From contig DS999533.1 in NCBI GenBank assembly GCA_000158135.1, forward strand, positions 279,118 through 343,117: 64,000 bases of DNA. Reading direction: 5' to 3'. The DNA comes from Rhodobacteraceae bacterium KLH11. GTDB taxonomy: Bacteria > Pseudomonadota > Alphaproteobacteria > Rhodobacterales > Rhodobacteraceae. The notes beneath the pieces were generated by a model. That model did not search any database. It worked only from the letters and a program-made list of their open reading frames with translations, and was not told the DNA's origin. Of the stretch, positions 27,183-35,706 are shown piece by piece. Position 1 is the first letter of the stretch; each line of letters starts with the position of its first letter. The position numbers and the translations under genes are program-made.

Positions 27183-28700
27183 TCACACCTGCGCGGAGTG
27201 GTTCCACGGCAGCAGGTCGTTGATTTGGGACTGTTTGTGTCCTCGCGCGATGGCGGTCAGTGTTTGGGTGAGCCAGGCATGGGGATCGATCCCGTTCAAT
27301 TTGCAGGTTTCGATCATCGAGGCGAGGATGGCCCAGTTTTGCGCTCCGACGTCATGGCCAGCGAAGAGTGCGTTCTTGCGGTTCAGAGCGATTGGGCGGA
27401 TTGTCCGCTCGACACTGTTGGAATCCAGTTCCACGCGACCATCATCGAGGAACATGGTCAGGCCTTCCCAGTGCTTAGCAATGTAGCTCAGGGCTTCGCC
27501 GATGGGTGATTTGGCGGAGACGCGGGAGCGCGTTTCCCGGAGCCAAAATTCCATCTGATCAATGGTTGGTTTTGAGCGTTCCTGCCGCACTGCGTTCCGG
27601 GTGGCCGGGCTTTGGCCTCTGATTTCCTTTTCGATGCGGTAGAGCGCCTGGATTTGCGCGATACCTTCATCCGCAATCGGAGTGGCTTTGCCAGCTTTTG
27701 CCACATCAAAGAGCTTACGACGGGCGTGTGCCCAGCAGTGCGCCAACCGGATCGAGCCCTCCTGCCGTTTGAGCAGGCGGTTGTATCCGGCATAGCCATC
27801 AACTTGCAGTGTGCCGTTGAACCCTTCGAGAATTTGCTTTGCGTATTCACCGGCGCGGCCGGGTGCATATGTGAAGGCCACACCAGGCGGGTCGTCCCCA
27901 CTCCAGGGCCGATCATCGCGGGCGAGCGCCCAGAAGTAGCCTGTTTTGGTTTTCTTGCGACCGGGATCAAGGACCGGAGCCACGGTCTCATCCATGAATA
28001 GCTTGGTTGACCGCTTCAGATCGGCCATCAGCGCGTCATAAACAGGACGCAACTCAAATGCTGCTCTGCCAACCCAGGCGGCCAGTGTCGAGCGATCCAG
28101 AACAATGCCTTGCCGGGCGTAGATCTGAGCTTGGCGATATAGCGGCGTGTGATCCGCGTATTTTGAGACGATCACATGGGCGATGGCTGCCTCGGTTGGC
28201 ATCCCGCCTGGGATCAGATGCGCCGGGGCCGGAGCCTGGACGATGCCTTCTTCGCAGGACCGGCAGGCATATTTCGGGCGGCGGGTGACGATCACCCGGA
28301 ACTGGGCCGGAACGATATCAAGCCGTTCACTGATATCCTCACCAATGACATGCCGTTCAGAGCCACAGCCGCAGATGGTGCTGTCCGGCTCGATCACCTC
28401 TTCGATGCGCGGCAGATGTTTCGGCAACGACCCCCGGTTGCTCTGGCGCGGCGCGGAAGTCCGTGTTGGCGTGACAAGCGGATTGGTTTCGCCCTCGGCC
28501 TCAATCTGGGCAATCCCGGTTTCGATATCTTCCAATGCCAACTCGAACTGGTCTGGATCAACCTTTTCGGATTTACGACCAAAGAGTGCCTTCCTCAGCG
28601 CCGCGACCAGTGTTTCCAGACGCGCATTCTGCTCGCCCTGGGCCACAATCATGGCTTTGAGCGCATCAATGTCATCGGGAAGATCAGCGGCCGCAATCAT
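27183..28700 (-). CDS. tnpC: IS66 transposase TnpC
   Basis: 505-residue DDE transposase. It has an N-terminal coiled coil (residues about 1-45), a zinc-binding C-x-C...C-x-x-C region (ICGCGSERH, YACRSCEEG), the catalytic core with LFMDETVAPVL, LQVDGYAGYNRLL and the distal acid in VELDSNSVERTIRPI, and a C-terminal HAWLTQTLTAIARGH end. Length and motifs are complete. It is the third gene of the IS66 operon. Confidence 0.95.
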   Translation of the reverse strand: MIAAADLPDDIDALKAMIVAQGEQNARLETLVAALRKALFGRKSEKVDPDQFELALEDIETGIAQIEAEGETNPLVTPTRTSAPRQSNRGSLPKHLPRIEEVIEPDSTICGCGSERHVIGEDISERLDIVPAQFRVIVTRRPKYACRSCEEGIVQAPAPAHLIPGGMPTEAAIAHVIVSKYADHTPLYRQAQIYARQGIVLDRSTLAAWVGRAAFELRPVYDALMADLKRSTKLFMDETVAPVLDPGRKKTKTGYFWALARDDRPWSGDDPPGVAFTYAPGRAGEYAKQILEGFNGTLQVDGYAGYNRLLKRQEGSIRLAHCWAHARRKLFDVAKAGKATPIADEGIAQIQALYRIEKEIRGQSPATRNAVRQERSKPTIDQMEFWLRETRSRVSAKSPIGEALSYIAKHWEGLTMFLDDGRVELDSNSVERTIRPIALNRKNALFAGHDVGAQNWAILASMIETCKLNGIDPHAWLTQTLTAIARGHKQSQINDLLPWNHSAQV

Positions 28701-28754
28701 GGTCGTGATCTACCAAAACGGACACTTGGCTGCCTGCCCAAACGGGTGCGCGAG

Positions 28755-29108
28755 TCACTCTGCCGCAGTTGGTGGACGCGCTGACAGTGCCTTCACTTTC
28801 CGCCAGTCCAACCCGGCAAACAGCGCCTCGAACTGGGCATGATTGAGCGACATCAGGCCATCTCGGATCGCAGGCCAAGTGAATGTTGTCTCTTCCAGCC
28901 GCTTATACGTCATCACCAGCCCGGTGCCGTCCCAATAGAGCAGCTTCAACCGGTCGGCGCGCTTCGAGCGAAAGACAAACACGGTTCCGGTGAACGGCTC
29001 CTTACGCAGTTCATTTTGCACCAGCGCTGCCAGCCCGTCATGACCCTTTCGGAAGTCCACCGGCTTCGTCGCCACCACGATCCGCACCCGGTTCGACGGA
29101 AAGATCAT
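28755..29108 (-). CDS. tnpB: IS66 accessory protein TnpB
   Basis: 117-residue IS66 Orf2 protein: [20 protein letters not shown], then [20 protein letters not shown] and ETTFTWP. It is needed with TnpA and TnpC for IS66 transposition and is unrelated to the IS200/IS605 TnpB nuclease. Its start overlaps the end of tnpA by 4 bases. Confidence 0.95.
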   Translation of the reverse strand: MIFPSNRVRIVVATKPVDFRKGHDGLAALVQNELRKEPFTGTVFVFRSKRADRLKLLYWDGTGLVMTYKRLEETTFTWPAIRDGLMSLNHAQFEALFAGLDWRKVKALSARPPTAAE

Positions 29109-29506
29109 GAGACCCCATTCAGAGCGTGGACGATCTCGGAAATCCGTTTGGGCGACGTGGCTGCGCCGAGTCGAATAGCCACGTCACCGTGGACAATCTC
29201 AAGCCAGTCAACGGGTTCTGATGGTGCCGTCGGAGCCTCAGGTTCAATCACAACCGGCGCAAATTCTGCGCCGGCCAGTTCCGGAACAACCAATTTACCT
29301 TCTCGCGCAAGGCGACGCCATTCAGACAGATGGTTCGGCCGCATTCCAACTCGCCGCGCGACTTCGTTTACGGTCACCCCTGGAACCAGCGTTTCCGCAA
29401 CAAGCTGGCCTTTGAGCGCTTCCGACCAGCGCCGCTTACCATCCCGCCCGATCAAAACCTCATGGCCCGCAACGGACTCCAAATGTAGCTCCCGATGGAC
29501 TCCCAT
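29105..29506 (-). CDS. tnpA: IS66 accessory protein TnpA
   Basis: 133-residue IS66 Orf1 protein with a helix-turn-helix ([35 protein letters not shown]). I chose ATG 29506, which has AGGAGG six bases upstream; a longer frame opens at 29530. It is the first gene of the IS66 operon. Confidence 0.92.
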   Translation of the reverse strand: MGVHRELHLESVAGHEVLIGRDGKRRWSEALKGQLVAETLVPGVTVNEVARRVGMRPNHLSEWRRLAREGKLVVPELAGAEFAPVVIEPEAPTAPSEPVDWLEIVHGDVAIRLGAATSPKRISEIVHALNGVS

Positions 29507-29598
29507 AATAACCTCCTGACAATTCTTCACTCCGCAGCGGAATCGCAGATCAGGCAGACTTCAGGAAGGTGGGGTTGGGACACCGCTTACATTTGAGA

Positions 29599-30010
29599 TT
29601 TCAGCCTGAGTGATAGTTTTCAGGGAGTTTCTCAATGGAGCAGTCTACGTCGTTTCTCAATGATATTGATATGGTGGTCGGCCCTCGTGGTCATCGGCGT
29701 TGGCCACGTGATCTGAAGGCACGGATTGTCGCGGAAACACTTGTGGAGGGCGCGACAGTGAGTGATGTAGCGCGGCGGTATGATATGCGACCGAACCATC
29801 TGTCGGCTTGACGACGCGAGGCGAAGGACGGTCGGTTGGTTCTGCCTGCTGCCGAGGAGCCCGACTTTGCACCTTTGGTTGTCGCCGCTGATCCGCACGC
29901 CTGGCTCACCCAAACCCTGACCGTAATCGCAAACGGGCACAAACAGTCCAATATCAGCGGCCTGATGCCCTGGAATTACGCCGAAGACGTGTGATCGGCG
30001 TACCGCTTAC
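29599..30010 (+). mobile_element. internally deleted IS66 derivative
   Basis: From ATG 29635 the sequence encodes a TnpA-like start ([28 protein letters not shown]) with TGA at 29812 where TGG is expected. It continues as VLPAAEEPDFAPLVVAADP and then joins directly to a TnpC C-terminus (HAWLTQTLTVIANGHKQS) ending at about 29992. A right inverted repeat complementary to GTAAGCGGTACG ends at 30010. The left end is not found. tnpB and most of tnpC are deleted. Confidence 0.75.
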
Positions 30011-30017
30011 TCATCAT

Positions 30018-30185
30018 CTATTTGAGAATGTTGAGATATTCAGCCTTGATAGCCTTGAAGAAAGTTTCGACCGCCGCGTTGTCGTAGCAATTCCCCGTCC
30101 CACTCATTGACACCCGGAAACCATGCTGTCGCAGGATTTTTGGTAGTCATCTGAGCAATATTGGCTGCCACGATCCGTATGTACT
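30018..30185 (-). pseudogene. IS3-family OrfB transposase C-terminal fragment
   Basis: Minus-strand translation gives HTDRGSQYCSDDYQK, then after a one-base deletion ILRQHGFRVSMSGTGNCYDN and AAVETFFKAIKAEY, ending in TAG. These are the last conserved blocks of IS3 OrfB, including the final catalytic glutamate. The rest of the element is missing. Confidence 0.75.
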
Positions 30186-30202
30186 CACTGATGGAATGGC
30201 AG

Positions 30203-30592
30203 CTAAACGCTGCTGGCTATCACGCGGATTTCAACGATTGCGCCCGGTCTTCTGAGTGAGGCCACCTCTACCGCTGTCCAAGCAGGAAAGGGTTCGGTGA
30301 CGTATTCACATCGAATTTCATTGAAAAGGTCGAAATGGTCCTCAATTCCAACATGGTACGTTGTCATCTCGACGATTGCGTCGTGACCCAAACCCGCCTC
30401 CGCCAAAACAGAACCAATTTTCTCAAACGCTGACCGCACTTGGTCTTCGACCCCTTCGGGCATCGATCCATCTGGGCGGCTACCTGTAACGCCGGTTAGG
30501 AAAACATGATCACCTGATATGATACCCGGTGACACTTTGATTTGAGAAGCCGGACCTTCTGAACCGGGCGGGAAAAGAGGCTTCTTTGTCAT
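30203..30592 (-). CDS. RidA/YjgF-family protein lacking the catalytic arginine
   Basis: 129-residue RidA-family protein from ATG 30592. It has the family's VFLTGVTGSRPDG, EDQVRSAFEKIGSVLAEAGL and AFPAW-like end. At the position where true RidA has Arg (PARSAVEV) it reads PAWTAVEV, so imine deaminase activity is doubtful and a Rid subgroup with other chemistry is likelier. It stands alone between an IS3 fragment and an H-NS-like gene. Confidence 0.8.
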   Translation of the reverse strand: MTKKPLFPPGSEGPASQIKVSPGIISGDHVFLTGVTGSRPDGSMPEGVEDQVRSAFEKIGSVLAEAGLGHDAIVEMTTYHVGIEDHFDLFNEIRCEYVTEPFPAWTAVEVASLRRPGAIVEIRVIASSV

Positions 30593-30903
30593 GATATCCC
30601 CAGGGTAAACGTGCGGCAAGCATGGCGGATCGCGACACAACACTCAACGACTGCTTCACACACACATCCGGCTTTCGGACAGCACGCAGCATCGGTAAAT
30701 CAGGCTCGCACCGGACTTTCTCTGCGATAGGCTCGAATTGGTCGAATGAGCCCTTTCCGGACTTCCGTTAGCATCACTGACTTTGCTAGCGCAACACGTC
30801 GTAATCCGCAGAAAGCGGACAATCAATGAGCATTTGCAGCCGCACTTAGGAAAGGGCATGCCCGACTGGATAGTGCCCTGACTTTCAGCCCGGAAGAACG
30901 ACT
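30593..30903. other. intergenic, contains a dispersed repeat motif
   Basis: No gene seen. GCAGCATCGGT with nearby GGCTC occurs at 30686-30705, and a close relative occurs at 31694-31715. Both look like decayed copies of a dispersed intergenic element. Confidence 0.35.
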
Positions 30904-31227
30904 TTAAATTGCCAAGTCATCAATCGATTTTCCAGCTTCGAGAGCAGCGTTGACCCATGCTGGCTTACGTCCTCGCCCAGTCCAAGTTTGCGATGGATCA
31001 TCAGGGTTGGCGTATTTTGCGGTGGCTTTGGTGCTTGGTTTGCGACCCTTACCCTTATGAAGCGCAATGACGTCTTCAAAGGCCACGCCGAGTTTGTCTG
31101 CAACAGCGCGCATTTCCTTCAATGCTAGATGCAAAGACTCTTTTTCCACCTCGACGATCCGCTTTTCAATTTTTGATGCCAGCTTTTTCAGATCTGCAGC
31201 GTTCAGACTATCGATATCAATCGACAT
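30904..31227 (-). CDS. H-NS family (HvrA-like) nucleoid protein
   Basis: 107-residue DNA-binding protein. An N-terminal coiled coil (residues about 8-50: LKKLASKIEKRIVEVEKES) should oligomerise. The C-terminal H-NS DNA-binding core reads YANPDDPSQTWTGRGRKPAW, with the minor-groove RGRKP loop. GAGGGGAAAG gives a good ribosome site. Such proteins on plasmids often silence AT-rich acquired genes. Confidence 0.92.
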   Translation of the reverse strand: MSIDIDSLNAADLKKLASKIEKRIVEVEKESLHLALKEMRAVADKLGVAFEDVIALHKGKGRKPSTKATAKYANPDDPSQTWTGRGRKPAWVNAALEAGKSIDDLAI

Positions 31228-32092
31228 AACTTTCCCCTCTTTTTCGTCCTGTTGCTAAAGCAGAGAGTGAGCCTTACGGCAAGTTTTGATTGCGACACCC
31301 AAGCCTCTCTTGGAGAAAGAGCCCTTTGCCGCCATTGCCGCTCAACTTAGGCGCTGCGGATGAATTCGGCGGCTTTCGGTCGATTGCAGACCATGTTCCT
31401 CGGGGTGATGAAAACGAACACTGCGGGACCAACCCGCCTTTTGCTCTCGCCGCTATTGCTGACGCAGCAATTGCTCGCAGGTGCGAAACCATGATCGTTG
31501 CTGCGCGGCGGTTGTCGTCAAACCGGTCATTGACCGGCTTGGTATTGTGCCGATCCGTGACCGTACTTTCGCCGCAGACCTTTCCGACAATTCAGACGCG
31601 GACTGAGCGTATGGGAATTGCCTGACCAACAAGGCATATAGAAGTGGCCATTAAGGTCGGGTATCTGTCGAGTGTCGGATGTTTGGACATAGCGCAGCAT
31701 CGGTCAAATTGGGCTCTCTAGTCGCAGTTCGCGCTCTGGGCGGCGAAACCGGGATGCGAGCCCATTTTGACAAAAGCTGCGCTGCGCACGAGTAACTTCG
31801 ATGCTCTGATTGCAGCCATTGGTGTGCGCAAGGTGGCCCATGGCTGGACTTCATCTACAGGTGTCGATGCTGCGTTGCAGCAGGTTGGAACGGCCATTGG
31901 CTGCTATCAAATCGTTCTCGGTCAACCGATATGCAGCAACACGGGTGTTTGCATTAAAGCCGTTGATAGCGGTACTTTGAACTTTGACTCATTGAAAACC
32001 AGCAGCACCGTAGCGCCGACCCTGCGAGCAGCTTGCTAGCAATACTCGTGAGGCCGTCTCTCCAACTCACGCCGGACTCAATATTCGGCCTC
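31228..32092. other. long intergenic stretch with decayed repeats
   Basis: No open frame with recognisable content. Two segments resemble others in the window: 31470-31540 (GGTGCGAAACCATGATCGTT region) is similar to 42130-42190, and 31694-31715 resembles 30686-30705. They may be remnants of a non-coding repeat family. Confidence 0.3.
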
Positions 32093-33190
32093 TCAATTTC
32101 TCTGATTCCGAGCTTCCAACCGTTCCAGATTTATAACTGTCGAAAGCATCAGACGATCATGGCTCCAATCCTGGGTTTGACGCACCGAGGCCGATCCAAT
32201 GGCAAGCACAACAACTAGAGAAAGCGTCAACCCAAAGAAAATTGCTGGCAATTGAGTGGTCGTCACGGACGCATCGGTCAGGGCGATCACACGCTGGCGC
32301 AGAACATGCTTTGCTTTCGGCCCGTTAACCAGGGCCACATGAAGAATGTGAGGGTTTTTCAGCTTAATCGATCGTGTACAGTAGTCCAGCAGACAGGCGG
32401 TATAGTCGGTCGCGTCAATCCCTTTGCGCGAGACAACAGACTGATCGCAGGCCAATTCGCGAAGCCGATCAAACTGATGTTTCATGGCCAAATAGGTCGG
32501 GTTCCAGAACAACAGGGGGCGCAGAAGCTCGAAACCCAGTTCCCATTCCACGTCCAGCGCGCGGATGTGCTGGAACTCATGTGCCAGAGCAAAGCGCAAA
32601 TCGCGTGGCGAGCTTAGCAAATGGCTAGGCAAAACGACGTGACGGCGGCGAAGGCCGCGCACTGCAAATGGCACGGTTACGCGATCCGAAAGACGAATGT
32701 CCACCTTTGCCGACTGTCGCCAAAGAAAGCTGGACCGTATGGCTTTGCGAATTGTAAGCGCGTTGCGGATAACCCGGATTGTCAGAACAGCCGACAGAAG
32801 AACCAGCGCAATCAACGCGCAAGTCACGAAGACAGAGGCACCTGACAAGATATAGTCGAGCCAGCGTTCGCGTGTATTCAAAAGGGTTTCGAACTGCGCA
32901 GCCGGCATGGCGATTTCGCCGCGCAGATAGGCCGCCACTGCGATATCCCCCAGCGCGACACCACGTCCGGGCCATACCTGAGTGACAAAACCCGAAACAC
33001 CCATCGCCAGAACCGGGCTGAGCATCACGCCGATGCAAAGTATCTTGAACGAACGAAGCTGAGCAACAAAGCCGTACCGCATGGGCGTTAGCGCAAGGCC
33101 TCCTCGCACGGCCAGCCAGATCAGCGCCGACAATCCAAGCACAACGTTGAACTCGAGAAACGCATCGAGAACCGGTTTAACCGCTGTCAT
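32093..33190 (-). CDS. M56-family (BlaR1-type) membrane metallopeptidase
   Basis: 365-residue membrane protein with about four transmembrane segments (near residues 12-30, 48-66, 115-140 and 315-335). The zinc site is HEFQH in LAHEFQHIRALDVEWELG, with the family's LPSHLL upstream and LRELACDQSVV downstream. It lacks a penicillin-binding sensor domain. BlaR1/MecR1-type proteases cleave or inactivate a BlaI repressor, and such a repressor gene overlaps it by 14 bases upstream. No beta-lactamase gene is present. Confidence 0.85.
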   Translation of the reverse strand: MTAVKPVLDAFLEFNVVLGLSALIWLAVRGGLALTPMRYGFVAQLRSFKILCIGVMLSPVLAMGVSGFVTQVWPGRGVALGDIAVAAYLRGEIAMPAAQFETLLNTRERWLDYILSGASVFVTCALIALVLLSAVLTIRVIRNALTIRKAIRSSFLWRQSAKVDIRLSDRVTVPFAVRGLRRRHVVLPSHLLSSPRDLRFALAHEFQHIRALDVEWELGFELLRPLLFWNPTYLAMKHQFDRLRELACDQSVVSRKGIDATDYTACLLDYCTRSIKLKNPHILHVALVNGPKAKHVLRQRVIALTDASVTTTQLPAIFFGLTLSLVVVLAIGSASVRQTQDWSHDRLMLSTVINLERLEARNQRN

Positions 33191-33590
33191 TTTGCAGTCT
33201 CCTCTCTACCAGTGCTCGAATCTCCTCTAGATCATCTTCTGTCAGCCCCTCATCGTCGACCAACCTTGCAACCAGAGTCGCAGGCGTGTCGTCAAACAGG
33301 GTCCGGGACAGATTCTGCAGCGACCGCGACTGATACCTGTCCTTCTCCAGAAGGGGTCTGTAGATCAGCGACTTGCCGTTCTTCTCGCTTTCGACAAAGC
33401 CCTTTTCATCAAGGATCCGCAAAATTGTGGCTCCGGAAGTGTAGGCCAGATTGCGATCAGGTGGCAGGCGATCAAGGACTTCACGGACCGAGCCCTGACC
33501 AAGCGCCCAGAGTTCGTTCATGAACTCAAGTTCCACGTCGGTCAGAAGATTTGTTGTCTTTTTCTTTCGCATCGATCTCGGTGTCGCCAT
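33177..33590 (-). CDS. BlaI/MecI/CopY-family transcriptional repressor
   Basis: 137-residue winged-helix repressor: LTDVELEFMNELWALGQGSV, TSGATILRILDEKGFVESEK and KSLIYRPLLEKDRYQSRSL, then a dimerisation helix. It overlaps the M56 peptidase gene, the usual BlaI-BlaR pairing. It begins 48 bp after the glp-type transport operon on the same strand, so its target could be that operon, itself, or an unseen gene. Confidence 0.9.
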   Translation of the reverse strand: MATPRSMRKKKTTNLLTDVELEFMNELWALGQGSVREVLDRLPPDRNLAYTSGATILRILDEKGFVESEKNGKSLIYRPLLEKDRYQSRSLQNLSRTLFDDTPATLVARLVDDEGLTEDDLEEIRALVERRLQNDSG

Positions 33591-33638
33591 TTTTTAGTAT
33601 GCCTGACAGACAAGCATCCTTTCGCTGTTTCGCAAAGC

Positions 33639-34040
33639 CTAAACTTTCCAGAAGACGAAGACGCCCCAACCGATGGACAGGAAAAGAGGCGTCCAAACAG
33701 GTTGGCCCACCAGCCCGAGCCAAGCCAGAAAGATATAGGTCGAGCCCAGCAGGGTGATGAACAACCGATCCCCCAGCGTGGTAGTCAGGCCCAGCACGCC
33801 GCGCCGCTCGATCCCGTCTCGGAATTTGAACCCTTCCAGCAAGCCAATTAGGGCGATGGCCGAAAAGATACCGATGAACACCGCCAATGTTGCCGGAGTC
33901 CATGCCATCCAGAAATCCGGCCACAAAGGAGCGGTCCACGAGAACCCTTTTTCCTCTTGTTGGCCAACACTGCCCCAACCGGCTTGTTGGGCATAGGCCA
34001 CTGAAGGCAGGAAGGGCAGGGTGAGAAGAAGTTTGCGCAT
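33639..34040 (-). CDS. glpU: DUF2160 small membrane protein (GlpU type)
   Basis: 133-residue integral membrane protein. A signal-like N-terminus (MRKLLLTLPFLPSVAYAQQ) is followed by three hydrophobic segments. DUF2160 proteins accompany glycerol-type ABC transporters (glpSTPQUV of rhizobia); their function is not settled. ATG 34040 was chosen because it gives the signal-like start and lies 8 bp after the permease gene. The longer upstream frame overlaps that permease. Confidence 0.82.
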   Translation of the reverse strand: MRKLLLTLPFLPSVAYAQQAGWGSVGQQEEKGFSWTAPLWPDFWMAWTPATLAVFIGIFSAIALIGLLEGFKFRDGIERRGVLGLTTTLGDRLFITLLGSTYIFLAWLGLVGQPVWTPLFLSIGWGVFVFWKV

Positions 34041-34048
34041 ATCGAACC

Positions 34049-34846
34049 TCACACACGTCCCATCGCGAAACCGCGCGCGATGTAGTTGCGGACAAACCAG
34101 ATGACGATGGCACCGGGGATGATGGTCAGCGTGCCAGCGGCGGCCAGCAGGCCCAGTTCGTACCCCGCGCTGGAAGCGGTGCGGGTCATCACGGCGGCGA
34201 TAGGCTTGGCCTCGACCGCGGTCAGGGTTTTGGCCAACAGCATCTCCACCCATGAGAACATGAAGCAGAAGAAGGCTGCGACGCCGACGCCAGCTTTGAT
34301 GTTCGGCAAAAAGATCGTCACGAAGAAACGCGGGAACGAGTAACCGTCGACATAGGCGGTTTCATCCAGTTCCTTCGGGATGCCACGCATGAAGCCTTCC
34401 AGAATCCACACCGCCAGAGGCACGTTGAACAGCGTATGTGCCAGAGCCACGGCAAGATGCGTGTCGAACAACCCGATCGAGGAATAGAGTTGAAAGAACG
34501 GCAACGCGAACACGGCCGCCGGGGCCATCCGGTTGGTCAGCAACCAGAAGAACAGCTGCTTGTCGCCCAGAAACCGATAGCGTGAGAACGCGTAGGCCGC
34601 TGGCAGCGCCACACAGACCGACAGCACCGTGTTGATCGTCACGTAGATTATCGAGTTGATATAACCCCAATACCACGTCGGGTCTGTGAATATGGTGATG
34701 TAGTTCTCAAGCGTGAAGGTTTGGGGGAACAGGGAAAAGCCCGACAGGATCTCGTTCGTGGTCTTGAAGGACATCGCCACCAGCCAATAGATCGGCAGCA
34801 TCAGGAACGCGATGTAGAGGATCGGAATAAGAGATCGCTTCTTCAT
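34049..34846 (-). CDS. glpQ: ABC transporter permease (GlpQ type)
   Basis: 265-residue inner-membrane permease of the MalG/UgpE family, six transmembrane helices. The cytoplasmic EAA loop reads DETAYVDGYSFPRFFVTIFL. It pairs with the other permease, whose gene end it overlaps by 4 bases (ATGA). Family placement and gene order indicate glycerol or a related polyol as substrate. Confidence 0.87.
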   Translation of the reverse strand: MKKRSLIPILYIAFLMLPIYWLVAMSFKTTNEILSGFSLFPQTFTLENYITIFTDPTWYWGYINSIIYVTINTVLSVCVALPAAYAFSRYRFLGDKQLFFWLLTNRMAPAAVFALPFFQLYSSIGLFDTHLAVALAHTLFNVPLAVWILEGFMRGIPKELDETAYVDGYSFPRFFVTIFLPNIKAGVGVAAFFCFMFSWVEMLLAKTLTAVEAKPIAAVMTRTASSAGYELGLLAAAGTLTIIPGAIVIWFVRNYIARGFAMGRV

Positions 34847-35706
34847 TGCGCGTCATCCTTTGTCATCAGAGTGTAGAAGACCCAGCTAACCAGCAACGTG
34901 ATGGCGAAATAGATCAGGCTCATCGCGGCTGCAGGGCCAAGGTCAAACTGTCCCAGCGCGATCTTCACAAGGTCGATCGACAGTAAGGTGGTTGAGTTGC
35001 CGGGGCCACCGCCGGTCAACACGAAAGGCTCGGTATAGATGTTGAAACTGTCCATGAAGCGCAGCAGAACGGCGATGGTCAGGACGGTCTTCATCTTGGG
35101 CAGCTGGATATAACGGAACACCGACCATGGGCTTGCCCCATCGATCTTGGCAGCTTGATAGTAGGCGTCAGGGATCGACACGAGACCCGCATAGCACAGC
35201 AGAACGACCAGCGAAGTCCAGTGCCAGACATCCATCACGATGACGGTGATCCAAGCTGACAGCGGCTGTTGTGTCATGTCATAGTTGATGCCCAGAACGT
35301 CATTCAGGAAGTATCCCAGCAGGCCAATTTTGGGCAGGGTGAAGATGTTCCACATCGAGCCGACAACGTTCCACGGGATCAACATCGGCAGTGCCATCAG
35401 AACCAGGCAGACCGGCACCCAGAACCCTTTGCGCGGCATCGAAAGGGCGACGACAATACCCAGCGGCACCTCAATCAGTAGGATCAGGAAGGTGAACAGG
35501 AACTGGCGCCCTAAGGCTGCCTGAAACCGGTCAGAACGCAGGATTTGCTCGAACCAGCCCAACCCTTCCCAGAAGAACTGGTTATTGCCAAATGTTTCCT
35601 GCACCGAGTAGTTGACCACTGTCATCATCGGCACCAGCGCGTTGAACGCGACCAGCGCCAGAACCGGCAGGACAAAGAACCATGCCTTTTGGTTTTCCGG
35701 TCTCAT
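34843..35706 (-). CDS. glpP: ABC transporter permease (GlpP type)
   Basis: 287-residue permease of the MalF/UgpA family with six membrane helices. The EAA loop is YYQAAKIDGASPWSVFRYIQ. It overlaps the upstream ATPase gene by 4 bases and the downstream permease gene by 4, so the set should be translated together. Confidence 0.87.
   Translation of the reverse strand: MRPENQKAWFFVLPVLALVAFNALVPMMTVVNYSVQETFGNNQFFWEGLGWFEQILRSDRFQAALGRQFLFTFLILLIEVPLGIVVALSMPRKGFWVPVCLVLMALPMLIPWNVVGSMWNIFTLPKIGLLGYFLNDVLGINYDMTQQPLSAWITVIVMDVWHWTSLVVLLCYAGLVSIPDAYYQAAKIDGASPWSVFRYIQLPKMKTVLTIAVLLRFMDSFNIYTEPFVLTGGGPGNSTTLLSIDLVKIALGQFDLGPAAAMSLIYFAITLLVSWVFYTLMTKDDAQ

Larger units (their letters stand above)
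27167..29590 (-). mobile_element. complete IS66-family insertion sequence
   Basis: 2424-bp element with terminal inverted repeats starting GTAAGCGGTG at 27167 and the complement ending at 29590. It is flanked by a perfect 8-bp target duplication ATTTGAGA (27159-27166 and 29591-29598). It carries tnpA, tnpB and tnpC on the minus strand, all intact. Confidence 0.95.

Noticed and set aside
33639..34253. Long form of the DUF2160 protein starting at 34253
   Set aside because: The extra 71 residues overlap the glpQ gene out of frame; ATG 34040 gives a normal signal-like start.
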